From positions 14,925,175 through 14,989,174 of the forward strand of contig NC_058046.1 in the NCBI RefSeq assembly GCF_020085105.1: a stretch of DNA of 64,000 bases. The letters are read 5' to 3'. Shown here piece by piece: positions 42,916-54,543 of the stretch (position 1 is the stretch's first letter; every line of letters starts with the position of its first letter). The position numbers were made by a program, and so were the translations under genes. The notes below the pieces were generated by a model. That model was not told the DNA's origin, made no database searches, and worked only from the letters and a program-made list of their open reading frames with translations. The DNA is from Siniperca chuatsi. Its lineage: Eukaryota; Chordata; Actinopteri; Centrarchiformes; Sinipercidae.

Positions 42916-45900
42916 TTAGTTGTTCATCATAACCTGAAAATGCAAATATTCAGTCATTAGCTAAAAAATGAAACAAGAAAACAGCATTTAGTGTTAGCCA
43001 TCTGAAGGTGCTCCTTCACAAGAGAATTTAAATCTGTTTGTGTGTCTCCCTTACCTGGTCGATCCACACATTGAAAGCGGAGACTCTGGTAAAGACAGTG
43101 GGTTTCTTCTTATAGTTGCAGCCAAGACCAGAGACGAAGCTGGCAATGCCATGGACCTCCCAGATACCCTCTGTGTTCTTACAGTTCAGAGGGCCGCCAG
43201 AGTCTCCCTGGACACGGAAATAAAGGAGGAGGACTTATGTTTGATTCATTTGGTGGAGGAACTGGTAGACTGACAATGCACAACTATGAGAATCACAATC
43301 AGAATTATTGTTTCACCAAGTATAATGGGAGACACAAGAAACATTTGGCATGTTCCTTGGCAGCTAGACAACACGAGTGTGACAGGGAAAAAAAACCTCC
43401 CCCTTTATTCCTTCCTTCCTGACATTTTTATCTCAACACAGTCATTGCGTTCAAATTCAGATTTGCTTCACTGGGATAATTAAGTACAGCATTGCCAAAG
43501 GAGGTTTTACCCGCTTTACAATGTAAGTATGATAATTCTGATTTTTTTTTGTGAAAAAAATAAAGAAATAGCTGAAAACACATAAATTAAAATAATTTTC
43601 TCTCCCCTTATGCACACACACACACACACACACAGAGTACAAACTTACGTTGCATCCAGCCACGATTCCATCCCCACCAGCACACACCATGGAGGTCCTG
43701 ACAGCGATACCCCACCAGTCAGGCTGGGAGCAGGTGGCATAGTCAGCCACAGGCATCAATGCCTGCTGCAGCTTCTCAGCTATGGGGCCTCCGGCTAAAA
43801 CACACAGGCAGAGTCTATTACTATCATCCACATAAACTAGCTGTCTGTCAAATCTGTTTTGCAGCATTTCCCCAAGAGCCAAATTCACAGTCCGACACAA
43901 ATTTTCAATTTAGGAGTAATCCTCCCCCAAAAAAGTTTCAGCTAAAATCTCATGCATGTGATTTTCATCCCAACTTTGGAGGCTTCCCTGGGTAACCCTG
44001 ATTGCACACACTCACACGCAGCTGGTTAGAAATCCAAACATCACGCTTGCACACCAGTTAAACACCCTGAAGGACAGCAACATGAAGAAATTTCAGAGAT
44101 GCTAAGCTGAAAAAAACAAATACAATGACAGACACATACACACAGCCCAGCGTTCCACAAACGATTACTTACTGTACAGCCTGCCCCATCCGGTGATGTA
44201 GCAGGGGTAGAGGTTAGACAGCACAGTGCCAGCAGGAGGGACACATGCCAACTGCACCTGGTCACTCAAAGTTACAGACTCTGACAGCTTGATCAGGGCA
44301 ATATCGTTACTGCAAGAAAGACAGAAAGAGAGAGAGAGAAAGAGACTTAGGGAGGTGGTTGTATTAACAAGCAATTTAATATCTTCCTCCAGAGCCAGAA
44401 GAAGAAGAGAGAAAGAAAGCTAGATAAGATAATGAGAACAATTTCAATCTGTATTTTTGCATTCTTTCTTACTGTTATCATACATATAAATAAATCAACT
44501 CAATGGCTATCTATGTTATCTATCTCATTTTTCACTTTGGAAAAAGTCCAGCTGCATATTTGAGGGTGAACAATATAGTAATGTGCTTTAAGAGGTCCAG
44601 TCTTGTTTGTTTTACACTTTATATTGGCTGCTGAGAAATATGAGATGCATGAAGATGGAGAACTTGTGTGAAAGGTATGTGGTGGACTAAAGTGAATAAA
44701 TGGAATTTGAGCCTCAGCCCACTTTGTCACCTCGACACAGAACAGATGAGATTATGATGTACTGTATGTCACAGCAGGTGACTCAGGCTGCTCTTTGTAC
44801 TGTACGATGGTGCTTGTCTTACCCAAAGGCCACAAAGATGGGGTTCCATTTCTCATGGACAATAATTTTCTCAGGCAGGATGGCCTTGGAGCCAGCCTCT
44901 TCCTCGACCAGGTTGTGTTTGCCCACAAACACCCTGTAGGAGAACTTGGTGCTGTGGGAGAGAAAAGACTGTTGAGGCCCATGCTAAACCACACAGAAGA
45001 TTTAGTCCAGAGTTGAATGATTTGATGAGCTCAAATTGATGATTAAATGTGGTGGCAAGATGAGGATTTGATCTGGGCAGCGATCCAGATGTACTCGAGT
45101 GTGACATTTGGGTTGGAAACCTTTGGAGTTCATGACTTCAATCTTCATTTCTATGTGGGTTAAATAGGGTTTAGGGTCCAGAATAAGTGGTGCCAAATAA
45201 GCACAGCACATTTCACATAAGATCTGTGTGTATTTGACTTGTAGATGTGGGCATTGGTGGTTGTGTGTGTGTGTTTATGTTCCTCTGCTTCTCGTACTTG
45301 ATGCAGTGAGCAGCAGTCATGACCCAGTTGGCAGCAATCAGAGATCCCCCACAAGTGTGCCTCCACACACCGTCCCTTTCATACTGCAGAGAGATCTGTA
45401 GATGAAAAAGGACAATATTACAAGGATACAGTAAGAAGCAGGTTGTGGATGTATAAAAGGATGGCATGGTTTGCTGATTTAATTCAAAAGCAACCATTTA
45501 ATTACATAATTTTCAATAGCCACTGGGTCTAGCATCTAATAAGCAGATGCTGGACCCATAAGGTTTGCCAGTAAGTATAAAAACACTGACAGATGTGTAC
45601 ATATTAGCATACCTGCCAGGGCCAGCTGTGGGGCTTGGCATCTACTCCATTGACTACACGGGCAGTCAGGGGCTCAACGGGTGGGGTGCCGCAACCAATG
45701 GCTGGACGAGGAGGAGATAGAAATGAATGTGATGGACATGAGATAGGGAGTGTTTCAGAATCAGAATCAGAATCAGAAATACTTTATTGGTCCCCGAAGG
45801 GAAACTCTTTGTTACAGCAGCTCGCCTTTACGTCAGTGCACACAGGAGAAAGTACTAGCAAAAAATATAATACAATACACTATAAAACAGGTCAGAAAAT

Positions 45901-46569
45901 AAATTAAGTACCAGGTGGGTATAAGTATAAGATAAAATAAGTGTGAAGTACCAAGTGGGTTTACCCGTTGATGATAATACAGTATAATAATACAATGTAA
46001 TAATATAAGTAATAAGTAGTGGTGCATGTACTGTCGAGTTAAGTGTAGCTTATTGAGATTATTAAGATATTGCACAGCAGTAATGGAGGTATATAATATC
46101 AATATCAATAAATAGGAAAAACTAACATAGGAAAACTAAATATTGCACGGGAGTAATACACAGAATATTGCACAATTATTCAAGTATGGCAGAGAGGTAA
46201 TGATCAATGTCCAGTTTAGTGACCTAAGGTCATACAGACTAACCCTTAGAGGGAGGAGTTAAAGAGTTTGATGGCCACAGGCAGGAATGACTTCCTGTGG
46301 CGCTCTGTGGTGCTTTTTGGTGGGATAAGTCTTCCACTGAAGGTTTAGGAGATAGGAGAACAATGAAATGACACATCAGGCACAAACTGCATCATTTTTC
46401 TTTTCAATAAAGAATTGCACAGTGCTAGCTCCCTGTGTGGTAATAGCAAGCATGCACACTCACTCACACAAACTTGCAGACACACAGAAACAATTACACA
46501 CAGAATTTGAGAATGCCAGATGCTCTTACCGCTAGCTATGAGCACTGAGGCCAGCACAACGGGGATCAT
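42916..46569 (-). CDS. cela3: Chymotrypsin-like elastase, CELA3 type (proelastase)
   Basis: Secreted pancreatic serine protease of family S1 for protein digestion. Eight coding exons in transcript order: 46569-46530, 45701-45613, 45395-45298, 44951-44823, 44309-44173, 43794-43649, 43207-43055 and 42933-42916. They total 810 nt (269 aa), in frame with GT/AG throughout; human CELA3B is 270 aa. A hydrophobic signal peptide ([14 protein letters not shown]) precedes the activation peptide ([12 protein letters not shown]) and cleavage before VVNG. The triad is H73 (TAAHC), D121 (NDIAL) and S216 (GDSGGP). [18 protein letters not shown] and [17 protein letters not shown] match CELA3. Chymotrypsin-numbered pocket residues look small at 189/190 (Ala, Gly) with Val at 216, as in elastases. 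A minus-strand TTTAAAAG about 45 bp upstream of the ATG may act as TATA. No lesion is seen. Confidence 0.93.
45754..46341 (-). mobile_element. 5'-truncated LINE in elastase intron 1
   Basis: On the minus strand the right part encodes a LINE ORF2 C-terminal tail ([20 protein letters not shown], then IKLFNSSL and stop). A 3'UTR follows, ending in ATTCTG repeats. The flanks GAGATAGGGAG (45740-45750) and GAGATAGGAG (about 46349) look like a slightly decayed target duplication. The tail is shared with 2348-2450. Only the last few dozen codons of the ORF remain. Confidence 0.8.
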
Positions 46570-48209
46570 GTTGATTGATGCTTCTGCTGGGGGACAGCAG
46601 GACACACTCTTCTTTTAAACTTTCCACCACAGGCAACACCCGCTCCGAATGCGGTAACACACATTCCCATTGGTTTGTCTTGGCCTCCAAGGATGAAGGT
46701 GGACCAATGGCAACGAGGGTCAGTGCAACTGGGTGGCTGACGAATCACACAGGTGTGTTTTCTGGAACATTTTCCATGACCTTCATGTAGAGATACAATG
46801 TATGCTCGGTTACTATGCACAGGATATGTGTATTCATGAGGCTTCCGATGTATACATGCATAGCATGTGTATGTTTGTAAATGCTGGAAACACATACCAG
46901 ACAACCTCCACATCATATTCTGTTTTTTAACTAACCTTTACTTCTTTCCTTGACACAAAGCCTCTTCCCTGAAACCTGGAATTAAACGCTTGCATAACAA
47001 CATGGGAAGCCAACATCTGGATTATTGGTACTGGCCTGTTTTCTCCAAAATGTAAAACAAAAATCAAACTAGGAGGCATTACTATGATAAATAACCAGGA
47101 CAATGAGAAACAGATGGTGTCACTGGTGCAGAAAATATCGACAGCTACACTACAATCTTTTTGACATCTTACAACGTACACAGTTCTGCAGTGAATTCTG
47201 CAGTGGCAGGAATGTGAGACATATTGCATGACCATATGTATGGCCAAACATATCACTCAGCATGTTTCACATTCAAACATTTTTGGTGTTATTCTATGTA
47301 GTAAATTTGGTGTTGTAAAGTAAAATGTACTGTTTAAAACACTGACCCAGTGTATCATGAGGTTGTTATAATGACTTGAATGAATAGAACTTGAATATGT
47401 TATGAGACTTGGAGGACATAGAAACAACTCCTGAGGTATGAAAGTGTCAGAGTTTGCTGGCCTGAGGTGACTCAGCGTGCAGACATTGTAAATCTGTCAA
47501 AGGCTGCTTGGGTAATATTACATGGCACAATAAAGCTAACACCTGAGCTTTATTATACTACGGTGCAGTAAACAGGTAGAGTCAGTAGAAAAGGTGGTGA
47601 GGAATAGTCAGTATTTGAACACAAACTGCTTGAATGTAATGATCTTCAAGGTGTTTCTGATGAGAGAACCTGACATCAGCTTAGACAGAATCAGGTTGTT
47701 TCCGCCAAAAATTGTTTAGGCTGCTACAGGAGCGTTATCTCTGGTCTATGACCTCTTTAAATAAACATTGCACAGTAATACAAAGTATTTCAGAATTTAA
47801 AAAAACATTTTCATCAGACTGCAGACTGGACTTTTTGTTCATGAATCATTTAGTTTCCCTGTTCACCACTAGATGGGACAATTGATCTGTTTAGACACCA
47901 AACTGAATTGTATTCTTTTGCAAAAGAGAAAAATTCAATGCTATATTTTGTGTCACTTTGCTGTAAGAAACTACATCCAGGCTTTGTAAAGGGAGTCATT
48001 TAGAAATTCAATCCTCAATCTAACTGGGTTGCAGCATCTGAAAAGAAGGTCAGACATTGAACATGATATTAAGAGCTGAATCTACAAAACACTGTTGTTT
48101 CAAAGTTTGGTTAGAGCTACCCATCTATAGTTTACAGATTGGATCAAGTACTTGACAGGATGAAAACACTTGAAAGGCAACTATAGCAACAAAAACATGC
48201 TTAGACATA

Positions 48210-48406
48210 GACGGTGTAGTCCCTCATTCGTCCAGGAGTGTTCTATCATAGAAAGGGTTTCAGTCGTAGTCATCTGGACACTGTTTTCAGAATCAAGACG
48301 TTTCGGCTCCCATCCAGAAGTCATTCTCAATTGTGAAGAAATGGGACGGGAACATCAGTCCCATGTTATCTGAAAACAGTGTCCAGACTGAAACCCTTTC
48401 TACAAC
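48210..48406. mobile_element. 197-bp fold-back element with 11-bp target duplication
   Basis: Flanked by perfect direct repeats GCTTAGACATA at 48199-48209 and 48407-48417. Inside, the segment AGAAAGGGTTTCAG...ACTGTTTTCAGA (about 48255-48293) recurs in reverse complement at about 48370-48402 with a 9-base deletion, so the element folds on itself. The left part is the reverse complement of 39037-39159. No ORF. The partly inverted structure resembles Penelope-like insertions, but I cannot confirm the class. Confidence 0.7.
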
Positions 48407-49586
48407 GCTTAGACATACTTGGCCTGTGTGTGTGTGTGTGTCTGTGTCTGTCTGTGTGTACTAGTGTACATGCGCATGCATCCCTGTTGTGCATGTGTGA
48501 GCTTCTCTACTACTGCGATTTTTGCAATTAAGTGATAGCTAATCAAAATTACTCTTCAAATCTGTAAAACATTGTTAAATGTATTACAGGCCAGTGTCCA
48601 GAATATATGCCTCCATTTCCCATTTTCTGATTAAACCTCTTGTATCCATTAATTTGATAGAGGCCAGATGACACAAGATAATGAACTGAGGTGTGTGCTG
48701 AATTGATATAACTACATTAAACAGGAAAAAAGATTTTAAAAATAGATGAAGTGATCTCAGTTAATGCAGTTTTTGCAGCAAAACATCCTGACCTGAAATA
48801 TCACAGACCCTTCATATTGAGTTCAAAACCTCTGATCTTCAAAATCTGCTCCTTAACATTGAAATATGTTTATATTCAGTCAGATGCAGTCTGTCATGTT
48901 GTGGGATGAGGCTTACTAGTTTCATGGCTGAGCAAAGCAGAACACCTCATCAACTGAAACCCCCCCAGGGGTTTGTAACATTTAAACTTCAGCCTGTTTT
49001 CCATATCAGAACAGCAGCTGAACCCTGAATGACACTGTGTGAGGTTTATGGTTGGTTTATATCACTTTGGGAGCAGTAAACTCTGTACTGGCCACTGACA
49101 TTAACCATGTGGGCCAAAGGAGAAAGATTTTGCAATAATGTATAAATATTATTGTGGCAGGCCGGTGCTATTGGCTGTAGTCTGCTGTTTTTTTTTTTTA
49201 ACTAATTTCCCTTGCATACCTCTTTGTATCCAACAATACCACCACTGGTATGCAGTGTATCTATGCACAGTGTGGTGGATCTTTTGGTTTGTAGCAATAG
49301 TCTAATGTTTAGTCCATTCTGAGACCACTAACGTCCATATTGTTAAGCTTTTTGCCTTTAAAAAAATATACCGTTGTATTTTCCAGGCGCTGCCTTATTT
49401 GCCACAGGCAGTGTGTTTTGAGCCGGAGGGCTAAAGTAAATCGAAGCATCGGCTGTCTGCTGCTGATTTGCTTTCATCATTTCCTTCCTACTGATGTTAA
49501 CAGAAGGTTTTCCCGGCCTTTGCTTTTTGATTGTTGGTGCATATGTTTATTTCATTTTGATGCCTTTGTTTACTGCAGTTTTAATT

Positions 49587-49647
49587 CAGTGCTTCTCAAC
49601 ATTTTTGGCTTATCATCCCCTAGAAACTGCCAGGTTGGGAACTACTG
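49587..49647. mobile_element. 61-bp hAT MITE remnant
   Basis: Ends CAGTGCTTCTCAAC and GTTGGGAACTACTG are imperfect inverted repeats. The flanking 8-mers TTTTAATT (49579-49586) and ATTTAATT (49648-49655) agree at 7 of 8 bases, as expected for a hAT target duplication. Confidence 0.65.
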
Positions 49648-51826
49648 ATTTAATTAAATCTCATAAGCACATCATGACTCAACTGGTTTTCTTAGAGGTC
49701 TTGTACATACTTGCCAGGTTTCCATTTCTTTCATGCTGAGTGGGAAAGAGTAGCAGGGGCGTAGTGGGACTGGGTGCAGCCTGTCTCACCACATACAGTG
49801 CTATAGTGTGTTTAGAACTGCTTGCTGTTTGAATGCATAATTTATTTGATTTGGCATTTGTGCCTCTTGTGCTCATGTGCCAGTAGTTTACTGTCACTCC
49901 ATGTTCCTATTTTCACTGGATAATATCTGTTCTGCCTTTTTCTGTGATAACTAAATAAACTAAATCAATTACCTGACTCACACACTGTTTTTACCCTTGA
50001 TTCTATGTATTGCTGCACCCTTACTCTCTCTTCCAAACTAAATATTTATAAAAAAGATATTAGAGACGTACATCTTAGTTGTGTCTACTTTATACCCTGT
50101 CTTGGCCACAGCTGTCATTCACAAAAAAGTGTTGTTTGTTTCTTTAGTTTTAGTCTTTAGTCTTTTTCTTTGAGTATTGCTCTTCTGCTTGTCTTACAGT
50201 TATACACACATATCTGCAGAGTTATTCATAGCAATTTGGTTTTGGAACCACCACAACTTGTGGGCTTGGGAAGCATGCAGTATCACAGAACTTGAAAACA
50301 GTGCTTATCAGAATTGGACACACTGTCAGAATATTGCATGGCCAATTAAGCTGAGTGGTCTTCGAAAAAAATCCTCATTAGCTTTGTTCATGTGTATTTA
50401 TATTTTAACAGCAGCTAAGTGTTTCCTAAAGTTTCCTTTGATCACTCAACCTAAAAGATGAACTTCCAGATTGCAAAGGGCTTGGAGCAAGTGGAGCAAA
50501 TGCATCCCCATTATTCAGTTAGGGGGAGCAAAGTTATGGTTTTGATAACCCACTTTCTGTCTTTTTATAAATAAACTTATCATAATACAGACAGGTCAGG
50601 TGACAATCAGGTGATTATATTTAATCAGCCTATATCAATGATCGATTTACTATTCTCAGCAACTGACAAAAACAAGTAGTCTAATAAAAAAAATGAAACA
50701 TTTTGGACCACCCTTTGAGGAGTGTTTACAAAGCAGAGAAATATGCCATTTAGCCTAACTGCAATCATGGACTGAGAAAAGACAGTCTAGTGTATGTTAA
50801 ATGAACCTGCTTGGCACACTGATTCCAGCGAAACTTTAAAGTAGGATTGAAATGTCGCCGATTATTATTTGGGGTGCAGTGGAGGATAAACGCACATTAA
50901 TGCAGTTTAACCACCCTTTTCAAATGCAAGGGTTTACTCACCTTTTTATGAGTTTACCATTACCTAACATTGGACAGTTTAGCCAGCGGACATTTATAGT
51001 TTACTCACCTTTTATTTTACCACAACATCCCCTCTGTGATTTTGTCCAATAACTGTTAATATCTCAGGTTAATTTGCTGCCCGGCTCTCTTCCTCGCCCC
51101 ACACAACAGCGGACTATCCTTGGGAGAGTGTTTCCCAAACCTCTATTAGAGGACGCACCCCCTGTCCAGCATGTTTTCCATCCAACCCTGCTTCACCACA
51201 ATTGGCTCAAATGGGATTTTATGAGCCATGCAGTTACATTTAACAAAGTGAGGAACATATAATCTCAAAATGTGTCATTATTATTCATCTAACTCTAAGA
51301 TTGAATAGGGCCTATACAAAATTATGATTAGCGTATTTTATGTTTTGGAAATGATCCTCTATTGTTACCATAAATTAGGTTAGGTACTGTAGAAATGCAG
51401 GAAATTAGTTTAAAATTTTATTTAAAACTTTGTTTTGACCACGCGCCCATGACTGTTGTACATGTATCTGGCTTAAAGACACTGCAACAGTTTTGGCATA
51501 GAAGTTCTGCTGCCCCATGTTGTAATATTTACAGTAATTATAGACATTTTATATAATTTGATTCAGCAAAAATGTGTCGGAACCATGCGTGTGTGACACA
51601 GCAGCCTTTTAAACTGTATGAGACAATGTATAGTGAGATTAGATAAAAGCAGCAAACGGGCACAGATAAGAAGAACCTTGACTGTATGGCTCTGATGTTG
51701 GGCCTTTGTGTATGGCATAATGATTCAATCAATTCATTCATTTTCTTCCAGAATAGATTTAGGAAAAATATACCAAATTAAGTTTTTTGTTTGCTATCCT
51801 TTAGAAATCTACACTAATGTATTCAA

Positions 51827-52600
51827 AATCAGAAATAGCTTTATTGCCAAGTAGGTTTACACATACAAGGAATTTGCTTTGGTATTTTGGTGCAAAACAA
51901 TAAACATAGAAGAAATATAAAGAAAGATAAAGCAAGTACTGAAGGTCAAGAATCATAAATATAAAATTGACAATAAGATATTACAAATATTATAAGAAAA
52001 TAATAAAGAATATGTACAATATGACTGTTATGACTTATTAAAATTACAGTTTGTGCTGTTTGTGGCTTGAGGTTTTGGTCCTCATGGACTCAGTCTCCTG
52101 CAGGAGGGGAGTGTCTGGAACAGTTCGTGTCAGGGGTGGGAGGGGTCTGCCACAATCTTTCTTGCAGCCTCAGGGTCCTGGAGGGAAGGTAGATTGCATC
52201 CAATCACCTTCTCAGTGGAGCGAAAGATACGCTGCAGTCTGCCCTTGTCCTTGGCAGTGGCAGCAGTGTACCAGATGGTGATGGAGGAGGTGAGGATGGA
52301 CTCAGTGATGGCGGTGTAGAAGTCCTCCATCATTGTCTTGGGCAGGTTGAATTTCTTCAGCTGTACATCAGGAAGTACATCCTCTGCTGGGCTTTCTTGG
52401 TGAGGTCCTGGGTGATGATGGTGCCCAGGAAGCAGAAGGACTCCACAGTGTCAACAGGGGAGTCACACAGGGTGATGGGGCTGGGTTCTTCTTGGAATCC
52501 ACAACCATGTCTTGAGAGCGTTGAGCTCTATTAATTTTGTCACTTTTGCTACTGTTGTTTAGTGCCTGGGATTGCTTATTTGACTTGGCAATGGACCAAA
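51827..52600 (-). mobile_element. 5'-truncated LINE fragment
   Basis: The minus strand encodes a LINE ORF2 C-terminal segment with FYTAITESILTSSITIWY, AKDKGRLQRI, VIGCNLPSLQD and IVADPSHP, interrupted by stops. It ends in a 3' tail whose + strand reads AAATCAGAAATAGCTTTATT. It is distinct from the element at 45754. Inactive. It ends just before the bco2-like promoter. Confidence 0.8.
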
Positions 52601-52626
52601 GGTTCAAAGGTTTTCCTCAGGGCTTG

Positions 52627-52673
52627 TATAAATCGTCTGTGTTTGTCTGATCAAATCCGCAGAATAACCAACC
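52627..52673 (+). promoter_or_regulatory. TATA box and short leader of the bco2-like locus
   Basis: TATAAAT at 52627-52633 lies 47 bp upstream of the ATG at 52674, so the leader would be about 15-20 nt. It directly abuts the LINE fragment that ends near 52600. Confidence 0.45.
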
Positions 52674-54511
52674 ATGTCCTAGACCACAGAGCCTCAGACA
52701 CACAGCAGTGAGTAGACACCACTTTCAGATGTGTAGCCAAAACAATCGAAGAATGAACTGAGACTGAGCTATAGATTTAATATTTTATTCTAGCAGATTG
52801 ATTTCATTCATCATTTATTTCAAAATATGAAGCAAAAGTAAAGATGTTTGTTTTGTTGTATTTGTGATAAATTAATTGACAAATGACAACAAAGATACTG
52901 GTCTGGTAAGTACTGGTCATAATTTTTAAAAGAGGGGTACTTTTTGCTTGTCATGCTATTTTATGATTTATTTTGACTAAGTGTAGCATAACTCAGTGTA
53001 GTGTTTTGGTGTATCCTCTTTTAAAAGCAGGGACAACAGCAATAGCCTTCTATAAAGTTCCACACAGACACACATGCACACAGAGATGTGCATTTAGATT
53101 ATATGGTTTAGTCATAATGGTATTTTGTTGCATTTCAAAATCAGAGCTGCAGTTACAATAGGACATGTTGGCATTTTCTATTGTTCCTGTTCCAAGGTAT
53201 CCTGTTGAATCAGAGCTGGTGAAAGAATATGCACAATGTCTCATTAACAGCTTTTAGTCATTCTCAGCTGTGAACTAAAAGAGGAAATCTTTCTGACAGG
53301 TCCTTGCACAGTAAAAATTAAAAGAACAGAAATGGAAAAGATGTGCAGGAATATGACAGCTTATTCCAACAAGGTCATTCACTTGTACACTGACATACTG
53401 TTGGCACCGTGAGGAAAATAATTTGTTACAAATAAACTACTGTAATTGTGATTATCCAAAAATGAAAGATAAAAAAGCAATACCTGAAGCTATTATCCAC
53501 AACAGTTCTGGGCTTGTCAGTGTTGCTGTTTTATTTTCAAGAGACTTGAATGCAGCAGTATGAAACTACATGAAATACCCCCCTAAAAAATGACAGAACA
53601 CATTCAGGCATCATTTGCAATGCTGCAGTAATCACAATCAAAACTCACAAAGTCAACATTGTAAGAGATTGTTAAAGCATACAGCGGTTATCTCTCTATT
53701 GCACATTCTCGTTTTTATTGTCTGTTGAACTAGTGTTATGGGAATGAACGAAATTCTGGCTCTGCTGATTGGTTGCAATAACAATTCACACAGTCAAAAA
53801 ACTCTGATATTGTAACCTAAGCTCAGCATGGGGCTCTGTATTGAACCGCGATGATTTGCTTTTGTTAATCACATAACTCTCATATATATATTTTACAGTC
53901 TCTATTATATGTGGAGATATGAAGTAATGAACGGGAATTGGTTATTGGATAATGGACAGTAGATAGTGCAGGTGTCATTCACAGTGCATGACCCCAGAGA
54001 GCCATTAGATCACACAAGCAGATGTTACAGTACATAATGTCTTCTACCACAGAAGAGAGAATGTTTTTTCTCACTAAACCTTTAATCACTTGTACACTTT
54101 GATTGCTTGATTTGAGTGCTGATAGCTTAAAATGCAGCTGCAGAGGACCATAAATTGTGACATACTGTTTGTTTAGAACGCAATTATAACACAATCAAAA
54201 AAATGATAAAGCTGCTAAAGACCTTTCTTGATAACAATTGTGTATATGATATTAGTATGCCACACTGACAATGCCCACCTGCAAGCGTGAATTATTTGTG
54301 TCTGTGATCAACTGTTCTAACAAATGGTTTTCTGTAGGATCTTACATCACTTCCTTATTCACACTGATTCAAAGTTCCAAAGCTATAAATGGTTCACAGC
54401 ACCACACGTCTTGTGTATGCATATTTGTGGTTGTAATGTGCCTGTTGGATGGTACACTACAGTTCTGAGGCATTTATGGTCCACTTGGCCTTCCATAATA
54501 TACCTGTGTGC

Positions 54512-54512
<1 letters not shown>

Positions 54513-54542
<30 letters not shown>
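54513..54542. repeat. (GT)n microsatellite
   Basis: About 15 GT units in the first intron of the bco2-like locus. Confidence 0.9.

Positions 54543-54543
<1 letters not shown>

Larger units (their letters stand above)
46610..52620. other. Intergenic, elastase to bco2-like
   Basis: No host gene recognised. Holds the fold-back repeat at 48210-48406, the hAT remnant at 49587-49647 and the LINE fragment at 51827-52600. The rest is AT-rich and unclassified. Confidence 0.6.

Noticed and set aside
48210-48406. Hammerhead ribozyme in the fold-back element (GAAAC and CTGATG present on one strand)
   Set aside because: The full CUGANGA core is not present and the stems do not pair convincingly by eye.
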